Below are positions 23,171-29,104 of a stretch of 64,000 nt of DNA, piece by piece. Origin of the DNA: Chryseobacterium formosum (GTDB taxonomy: Bacteria; Bacteroidota; Bacteroidia; Flavobacteriales; Weeksellaceae); the NCBI RefSeq assembly GCF_026460885.1, contig NZ_JAOVZW010000024.1, forward strand, positions 19,557 to 83,556, given 5' to 3'. The notes under the pieces are model-generated. The model was not told where the DNA came from. It saw nothing but the letters and a program-made list of their open reading frames with translations, and searched no databases. Every line of letters starts with the position of its first letter. Position 1 is the stretch's first letter. A program made the position numbers and the translations under genes.

Positions 23171-23578
23171 ATGAAAAAAGTAGATTTTAGTAACCAAAAA
23201 CTTCATAGAGAATCTTATTATTCCCCTATGCTGAAGGAAATACAACTTAATAATGAAGATTTTGAAATAGATATAGATATAAGAAATTGTTTTATAGATT
23301 ATCCTGCGACTCCCCATTTAATAGATTATTTTTTAAAACATTTAAAAAGTCTTGATATATCTGAAAAGAAACTTATAATCAATTCAACTTCTTTAGATAA
23401 TCTCGAGCATTATGTATTGTATTATCTTGTTTTTGAAAGTGATTTTTTTGATATAAGAGAAAAAATAAGTTCTGAAGAAGAATTGAATTTGTGGATAGAA
23501 AGGATTAATCAAAGATTACAAGAAAATAATATTAAACTAATAATTAAAACTGAAAATAAAGAATTTAATTATGGATAG
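23171..23578 (+). CDS. Small STAS-like partner protein
   Basis: The 135-residue protein includes IDIDIRNCFIDYPATPHLID and SEKKLIINSTSLDNLEHYVL, an alternating strand/helix pattern like STAS or DUF4325-type domains that often accompany GHKL ATPases. The assignment is tentative and rests on pattern and neighbourhood. It overlaps the next gene by 8 nt and follows the ATPase gene after 3 nt, so coupled expression is expected. By analogy with anti-anti-sigma proteins it may be regulated by the upstream ATPase. Confidence 0.5.
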   Translation: MKKVDFSNQKLHRESYYSPMLKEIQLNNEDFEIDIDIRNCFIDYPATPHLIDYFLKHLKSLDISEKKLIINSTSLDNLEHYVLYYLVFESDFFDIREKISSEEELNLWIERINQRLQENNIKLIIKTENKEFNYG

Positions 23579-25697
23579 AAAGATTATATCAGATATTTTA
23601 TATGAAATTATTGAACGACTAGTTAGATTCCGTACACACTTCAATGATATAGAAAATCAATTCTATAATGGAAACGAGGACAAAAAAGAATTGATCGAAA
23701 ATTACAGAAATGTTCTTCAGGAGTTATATGAGTTTTCAATAAAAACTTATAACGAGAAATCAACTGATATAAATGTGTTTAAAGGTATTCTTCAACTAAT
23801 TAATGATTTACATATTACATATTTGTCTAAATTGCCTAGACCTATAGAACCAGTAGAGCTAACTCGTTTTGAAAGAGTCATTTCTAAGCAAATTATGAAA
23901 TTAAATAATGATGAAGATAATCCTCTTGTGAATGAAGAAAGAGAAGTCTCAATATTAATGAATGAAACAATAGGTGAAACTTTAGATTTTGATTATTTGT
24001 CCGAATTTAAAAAAAAGATTAAAGAAAGTATTAATCTAGATATTAAATCTGTAGAGCAGAATAGTAAAAAGTTTCATGTAACTATTCCTAGAATTGATGC
24101 TTCAAATACTTTTAGATGGCCATCTCTCATACACGAAATGGCTCATCATTCTTTCTTGAAAGCTAAATTTGAAGACGAAAATATTGAATTAGATTTCATT
24201 AAAAAGACTGGGATTAATAAAGAATTGGCTTTTAATAAATATTTTGCATCTAATCTTGCCGAAGGGGTATTTGATCAAGAATCTAAACTTTTTTGTTGGC
24301 TAAAAGAATGCTGGTGTGATTTGTTTGCATGCATACTGATAGGACCTTCACTTTATTTTTCACAATATCTTGTGTTTTTGAATGGCGAAAGTATCTATTC
24401 TAGTAATTTAGGTACAACAACAGACAGGTCGACTCATCCTAATCCTTTGTTAAGACTTTATTTAATTAACTCCATTATATCGCACAGATTTCCAACAATA
24501 TCTACAATAATTGATGATTTTTGTAATGATTGTAGTAATGTTATAGAGCATTTTATCGATGATTCTGATATTAATAAAGAAATATTTAATAGTTTTAATC
24601 TTTATTTTACATCTCATTTTTTCACAAAAGACACACAAAAAGACAATGAGAATCTTAGTGCATCATTAAGCAAATTAATGCATAAGTATGTTAATTTGCA
24701 GCCTGAAATAATTGAGCAATTATCAGAAAATTTATCTCAGGGATTACCAATACCAAGTATAAAAATATTTAATGATAAAAATGAATATGAAGAAATCCCA
24801 ACATATGTACAAGAAATATTTTTAAGCAGTTGGGTGACAAGATTAAAATGTATTAAACAAAATATTTTAAATATTGTAGAGAAAGTAGGTGATATTAAAC
24901 AACAATATGAAGATATTGAAAAAATTGTTTTGCGTCATGATCAAGCAATTCTAAAATCTATTCAAGTTTCTGAGTGGTTTGATTATTTAATTGATCAGTA
25001 TGACAGAAAAGAGAATATTGAGATTTATAAAAAAGCTGATACACAAAGGGCTGACAGAAATATGTTTGAGGGAGTTCTTGTGGACAAAGAAATCAAAGAA
25101 TTGATATTGGAAAATGAAATAAAGATTATTCCGTTAATGTATTCAGGACAAAATGTCAATGGAAAAGAAGTAAATCAGATAGGAACAACATCATTAGATA
25201 TAAGATTAGGAACAAGTTTTCAGGTTTTTTTTCCAGATCAGTATGGACTTGTAGATTTTACGGATAAAGAAAATTTTAATTTTGAGAAAAACTCCCAAAG
25301 AATAAATTTAGATTTTATGAAAGGCATTACAATTGCTCCTGGACAATTTTTGCTCGCTCATTCGATGGAATATGTAAAGATTCCAGATTATTTATCTGGG
25401 AATTTGGAAGGTAGAAGTAGTTTTGCAAGGCTAGGGATAGAAATTCATATGACTGCAAGTTATATAGATCCAGGTTTTGAAGGTGTAATCACATTTGAAA
25501 TTTACAATGCCGGACCAAGTACCGTTAAACTTTATCCAGGAATGAGAATAGGTCAATTAAGATTTGAAAAAAATAATATCCCTGAAAAATCATATTCAAA
25601 GAAACATTCTGTTAAGTATATTGGTTTACTCGAACACAATTTAAGTAAGCAGAATATGGATCTTGAAGTTGATTTAATTAAAAAATATAAAAAATAA
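23571..25697 (+). CDS. HExxH metallopeptidase fused to dCTP deaminase
   Basis: This 708-residue protein has two enzymatic parts. The N-terminal half carries a zinc site HEMAHH (188-193, with E189 as general base) and a downstream ECWCD (246-250) suitable as third ligand. The C-terminal part, from about residue 504, is a full dCTP deaminase/dUTPase-fold domain: TTSLDIRLG, GRSS (614-617), FARLGIEIHMTA, IDPGFEGVITFE with the catalytic-type Glu643, and PGMRIGQL. The deaminase converts dCTP to dUTP. Stand-alone dCTP deaminases are known anti-phage effectors that drain dCTP. A covalently attached protease suggests proteolytic control or release of the deaminase; that is inference. I know no described protein with this fusion. 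Confidence 0.8.
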   Translation: MDRKIISDILYEIIERLVRFRTHFNDIENQFYNGNEDKKELIENYRNVLQELYEFSIKTYNEKSTDINVFKGILQLINDLHITYLSKLPRPIEPVELTRFERVISKQIMKLNNDEDNPLVNEEREVSILMNETIGETLDFDYLSEFKKKIKESINLDIKSVEQNSKKFHVTIPRIDASNTFRWPSLIHEMAHHSFLKAKFEDENIELDFIKKTGINKELAFNKYFASNLAEGVFDQESKLFCWLKECWCDLFACILIGPSLYFSQYLVFLNGESIYSSNLGTTTDRSTHPNPLLRLYLINSIISHRFPTISTIIDDFCNDCSNVIEHFIDDSDINKEIFNSFNLYFTSHFFTKDTQKDNENLSASLSKLMHKYVNLQPEIIEQLSENLSQGLPIPSIKIFNDKNEYEEIPTYVQEIFLSSWVTRLKCIKQNILNIVEKVGDIKQQYEDIEKIVLRHDQAILKSIQVSEWFDYLIDQYDRKENIEIYKKADTQRADRNMFEGVLVDKEIKELILENEIKIIPLMYSGQNVNGKEVNQIGTTSLDIRLGTSFQVFFPDQYGLVDFTDKENFNFEKNSQRINLDFMKGITIAPGQFLLAHSMEYVKIPDYLSGNLEGRSSFARLGIEIHMTASYIDPGFEGVITFEIYNAGPSTVKLYPGMRIGQLRFEKNNIPEKSYSKKHSVKYIGLLEHNLSKQNMDLEVDLIKKYKK

Positions 25698-25700
25698 TGT

Positions 25701-26480
25701 ATGCATCAATTTTTATTATTAAAAGCGACTGTGAATAATTCAATGGAAAATCAAATAGATTTACTCTTATTTTACAATTTAGCAATTGTTTTTTTTATTG
25801 GTTGTATCTGCGGTTCTACAGAAGTCTTAAGTAGATATAAGGAAACTAAGTATATATTTAGACAAGGTGTATGGCTTTGGGTTTTATTTTATATTATATT
25901 TAATGGATTAGTTTCTGTTCTTGCTTTATATTTTATCAAATATTTTCGTGGTCAGGAATTTCTGAGTTCTTTTAAATCGATTGAGATAAATAATATTTTC
26001 GCAGCTGGATTCGGAGGAATGATGATTTTAAGAAGTTCAATATTTAGTATTAATAACAATGGAAAAAAAATAGCAATTGGCTTGGAGGCAATTGTAAAAA
26101 CTTTTTTAGATACGATAGAACGTCAAATTAAGAATATAACTGCTGTAAAGAGAGTTGATGATCTAGAAGCTATAATGAAAGGTTTGGATTTTCAAAAAAT
26201 AAAAGATGAATTACCACAACTTTGTATAGATTTTGTAGATAATTTTAAAGAAGAAGATTCTAAAGTTATAAAAAACCACATAAATACTATTGACAATTTT
26301 AATAATATGACTAACTTTGGGAAGTGTTTATCATTAGGAAGAATAATTGCTATGTACTGTGACACAGGTGTAATTAAATCATTAGTAGAGAAAAATGCTG
26401 AATTTAAATTAAAAGTTAATAATGAAGATATAGATCCAATCACTGAAATACAAAATATACAAGATAATTTAAGAATTTAA
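25701..26480 (+). CDS. Three-helix membrane protein with cytosolic helical domain
   Basis: The 259-residue product has hydrophobic segments at about 20-40, 56-80 and 98-115 (NLAIVFFIGCICG, GVWLWVLFYIIFNGLV, IFAAGFGGMMIL), followed by a ~140-residue soluble helical part (KRVDDLEAIMKGLDFQKIKD). No known family. It starts 3 nt after the fusion gene; an alternative start is ATG 25743. In the operon it could act as membrane sensor or pore-type effector. Evidence for either is only topology. Confidence 0.6.
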   Translation: MHQFLLLKATVNNSMENQIDLLLFYNLAIVFFIGCICGSTEVLSRYKETKYIFRQGVWLWVLFYIIFNGLVSVLALYFIKYFRGQEFLSSFKSIEINNIFAAGFGGMMILRSSIFSINNNGKKIAIGLEAIVKTFLDTIERQIKNITAVKRVDDLEAIMKGLDFQKIKDELPQLCIDFVDNFKEEDSKVIKNHINTIDNFNNMTNFGKCLSLGRIIAMYCDTGVIKSLVEKNAEFKLKVNNEDIDPITEIQNIQDNLRI

Positions 26481-26490
26481 AATTTGCAAA

Positions 26491-26859
26491 ATGGAAACAA
26501 ATATAAAATACAATAACTTTATTGAGGACATTAAAGCAAATAATATATCCTCTAATATTTCATTTTTAAAAACTATCACACAACTTATTAAAGACGACTT
26601 GAGTAAGATGCAAAACGATAATGTTATCAAATTAAGAGAAATTATCGACATGATAAACAAGTTGGACGATAAGCAAATCATTGATGAATATATCTCTTTT
26701 GGTTATTATCTAAAGTCAATATTAACAAAAAGTTTTATTTCAGAGAATAAAGAAATTCTTAAAAAAATTACGATTCAATATTTAGAAATTGCGAAATGGA
26801 CTAAAGATACTAGAATCAAAAATTTAGGATTTGATATAGCAAAAGAATTAACAAGTTAA
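26491..26859 (+). CDS. Small helical protein of the operon
   Basis: A 122-residue, almost fully helical, charged cytosolic protein (NNFIEDIKANNISS, LIKDDLSKMQNDNVIKLREI, KKITIQYLEIAKWTKDTRIK). No domain recognised. It lies 10 nt after the membrane protein gene, and its stop overlaps the methyltransferase start as TAATG. It could be a binding partner or inhibitor of one of its neighbours. Confidence 0.55.
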   Translation: METNIKYNNFIEDIKANNISSNISFLKTITQLIKDDLSKMQNDNVIKLREIIDMINKLDDKQIIDEYISFGYYLKSILTKSFISENKEILKKITIQYLEIAKWTKDTRIKNLGFDIAKELTS

Positions 26860-28109
26860 TGTTAGATTATAATTTAAAGGAAAGAGTAGATTCTAATATT
26901 ATTTCAAATGCTTCTGGTTATAACAATGAACATCGTTTTAGATGGTATCCTTACAAGGAAGGATTTTCTAAGTCTCTTGTGCAAGAAGCAATTAATAGTA
27001 TTAAATTAGACGAGAATGATTATATTCTAGACCCCTTTAATGGAAATGGTACAGTTACTCTAACCTCATCTCTGAATAATATTTCCTCACTTGGTATTGA
27101 ATCTAATCCTTTTTCTGCATTTCTAGCTAAAACGAAAAGTGTAAATCTTTCAACTAAGGAATTGGACAAAGATTTTAATAAACTTTTAAAAAGTATTAAA
27201 AATGGCAAAAAATCAAAGTTATTAGAATATTCTACATTTTCAGAGTATAGCGGTAAGAAAAAATGGTTATTTAATAGTGAGGTTTTAAATGCTTTTGAAG
27301 GTGGTTGGCAATATACTGATAGAATTTATGATATAAATAAAAAAAAACTTTTACAATTATCACTAATTTCTTCGGCAATCGATAATTGTAATGCAGTTAA
27401 GGATGGTAAGTGTTTAAAATATAAACAGGAAAGGATAAATAAAAATTTTTCTGCTGAAAGCTTTCTCAATTCCTTTGAGGGAAAAATTAATTTAATTAGA
27501 GAGGATCTACAAGAGTCTATTATTAGTACAAAACCCTCAATAATAAATGGAGATTCGAGAATAATTTTAGATTCTATACCCCATTATAAATTATGTATCA
27601 CCTCTCCTCCATACTTAAATTCATTTGATTACACAGATATTTACCGACCTGAATTATTTTTAGGAAAATTTATAAAATCTAGTGAAGAATTAAAGAATTT
27701 AAGATATAATACAATTCGATCTCATAAACTTATTTACAGTAATCAAATACCTGATAATATTTTGCTGGGACAATTATTTGAGGCTGTTATTAATAGTCTA
27801 CCAGTAATAAAAAAAGGTTGGAATAAAACAATTCCACACATGATAAAGGGATATTTTGAGGACATGAGCATCATATTATCAAAATTGTTTGCTACTGCAA
27901 AAAAAGGAGGTGAATTATGGATTGTTATTGCTAATTCAGTTTATTTGAATACTGAAATACCTGTCGATCTAATTTTAGCTGAAATCGGATCATTACATGG
28001 TTGGAAATTAAAGAAAATAGAAGTATTACGATATATATATAGAAGAAAAACAAAATATTCAGGCGACCACACAAAACTAAGAGAAAGTCTAATTGTTTTT
28101 GAAAAATAA
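26859..28109 (+). CDS. Amino-type DNA methyltransferase (SPPY motif)
   Basis: The 416-residue protein has the AdoMet-binding motif I LDPFNGNGT (D58-T65) and the catalytic motif IV TSPPY (248-252), typical of N4-cytosine (or N6-adenine) DNA methyltransferases. Motif I precedes motif IV by about 180 residues, where a target-recognition region could lie. The C-terminus (GGELWIVIANSVYL) fits the remaining strands. No restriction endonuclease lies beside it, so it may be an orphan methylase marking self DNA for the operon, or may modify another substrate. It overlaps the preceding gene by one base. Confidence 0.75.
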   Translation: MLDYNLKERVDSNIISNASGYNNEHRFRWYPYKEGFSKSLVQEAINSIKLDENDYILDPFNGNGTVTLTSSLNNISSLGIESNPFSAFLAKTKSVNLSTKELDKDFNKLLKSIKNGKKSKLLEYSTFSEYSGKKKWLFNSEVLNAFEGGWQYTDRIYDINKKKLLQLSLISSAIDNCNAVKDGKCLKYKQERINKNFSAESFLNSFEGKINLIREDLQESIISTKPSIINGDSRIILDSIPHYKLCITSPPYLNSFDYTDIYRPELFLGKFIKSSEELKNLRYNTIRSHKLIYSNQIPDNILLGQLFEAVINSLPVIKKGWNKTIPHMIKGYFEDMSIILSKLFATAKKGGELWIVIANSVYLNTEIPVDLILAEIGSLHGWKLKKIEVLRYIYRRKTKYSGDHTKLRESLIVFEK

Positions 28110-28170
28110 TGCGTAAATTCTTCTAAACAATTGATAATGTGTTGTTTCTAGAATAGAAATTATTAATATA

Positions 28171-28197
28171 AACCTAACCCATAAGTTAGGTTTTTTT
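28171..28197 (+). terminator. Terminator between the operon and the XRE gene
   Basis: Arms AACCTAAC and GTTAGGTT around CCATAA, then TTTTTT. Placed between convergent genes. Confidence 0.85.
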
Positions 28198-28456
28198 ATT
28201 CGTCAATTTTATATTTCTTAATATCAAAATCAAAGTCAAAGAGTTCTTTAGGAGTTATACCAAAAGCTGATGACATTTTCAACATAGTTTCTATAGTAGG
28301 ATTGCCCTTACCATTTTCAAATTTATTGTAATTGCTTGAATCGAAATTTGAATTCTTCGCAACCTCATCCATCGAATTATATTTTGTAGCTCGAATCCTC
28401 TTCAAATTTTCTGAAAACTCAAGCATAAATAATTTTAAGACTTCTTTGCTATCCAT
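28196..28456 (-). CDS. XRE family helix-turn-helix regulator
   Basis: The 86-residue protein carries an HTH_3 domain: FSENLKRIRATKYNSMDEVA, NFDSSNYNKFENGKGNPTIE and MLKMSSAFGITPKELFDFD. The ATG at 28454-28456 is preferred; the longer frame would need TTG at 28477. It is convergent with the methyltransferase gene, and a perfect 20-bp palindrome lies 45 nt upstream of its start, a likely autoregulatory operator. Such regulators commonly control defence or mobile genes. It may govern the RNA transcribed away from it. Confidence 0.8.
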   Translation of the reverse strand: MDSKEVLKLFMLEFSENLKRIRATKYNSMDEVAKNSNFDSSNYNKFENGKGNPTIETMLKMSSAFGITPKELFDFDFDIKKYKIDE

Positions 28457-28501
28457 AAATAATGTATTTATGAGCAATTTTGGATTTTTGATTTAAAAAT
28501 T

Positions 28502-28543
28502 CATGGTAATATATTACCATGTAGTAAAAAATTTCTATATTTG
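28502..28543 (+). promoter_or_regulatory. 20-bp palindromic operator and divergent -7 box
   Basis: The perfect palindrome built on arms CATGGTAATA and TATTACCATG (28502-28521) stands between the XRE gene and a rightward -7 box TATATTTG (28536-28543). It lies 14 nt before the box, covering the -33 region, which fits a repressor site. Confidence 0.65.
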
Positions 28544-28599
28544 TAAAATAAGTTACAGAATATGTAATTTTGCGATACTTCAAAGAATAATAGAAGCTA

Positions 28600-28860
28600 T
28601 TGCTTAGAATCTCGCTCCGAAAACTGGCACTTTTCAATTAACCACGAGATGATAAGTATAAAGCTCACGACCTAGGCGTGGGCTCTCTTATCTGTGGTTT
28701 AAGGTATGCCAGTACCTCAGAGCTGATAATGTAGAGTTCCACGCCGTCTTTTTTCCAATGCTGTTAGCCCGCCACTACATTATATTCTAAGCCTCGCTTT
28801 AAACATAGTATCATGACACTATACAATAGGAAGGTACAACCTATTGCGGCTTTTAAAGCT
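28600..28860 (+). ncRNA. Candidate structured RNA with multibranch fold and alternative pairing
   Basis: Nested perfect stems can be read directly: GCTTAGAAT (28602-28610)/ATTCTAAGC (28784-28792); ACTGGCA (28623-28629)/TGCCAGT (28707-28713); AACCAC/GTGGTT (28640, 28694); GATAAG/CTTATC (28651, 28687); AGCTCACG/CGTGGGCT (28662, 28677); ATAATGTAG (28726-28734)/CTACATTAT (28775-28783). A second domain pairs GCTTTAAA/TTTAAAGC (28796, 28852) around hairpins 28805-28822 and CAATAGG/CCTATTG (28824, 28840). GGCGTGG (28675-28681) can also pair with CCACGCC (28739-28745), competing with the inner hairpin. A U-G pair favours the + strand. No RNA family recognised. Confidence 0.55.
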
Positions 28861-29104
28861 TACACGGGACACAGATTTCATTCATATTAAATTCTTTCCG
28901 GTGCCTTGCGGTCACTGCTTACAGAACCTCACCAGTCCTTTTTCATACCAAAGGGCATCAGGAAAGTTTTTATCCATCGATGAATACATCACATTAATTA
29001 CAAAAAATATAAAAAACAAAAAAGCCCCTTCCCAAACAGTTTGACGACACAGGGAAAGAGCAGATCAGTAATTAATTTAACGATTAAAAACCTTTTACAA
29101 ATCT

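Noticed and set aside
22208..28109. Retron or other reverse-transcriptase system
   Set aside because: No reverse transcriptase motif (YxDD) is present in any operon product.
28600..28860. tRNA, tmRNA, 6S, RNase P or cobalamin riboswitch identity for the structured region
   Set aside because: None of the signature segments (T-loop, tag frame, P4-type core, B12 box) can be read there.
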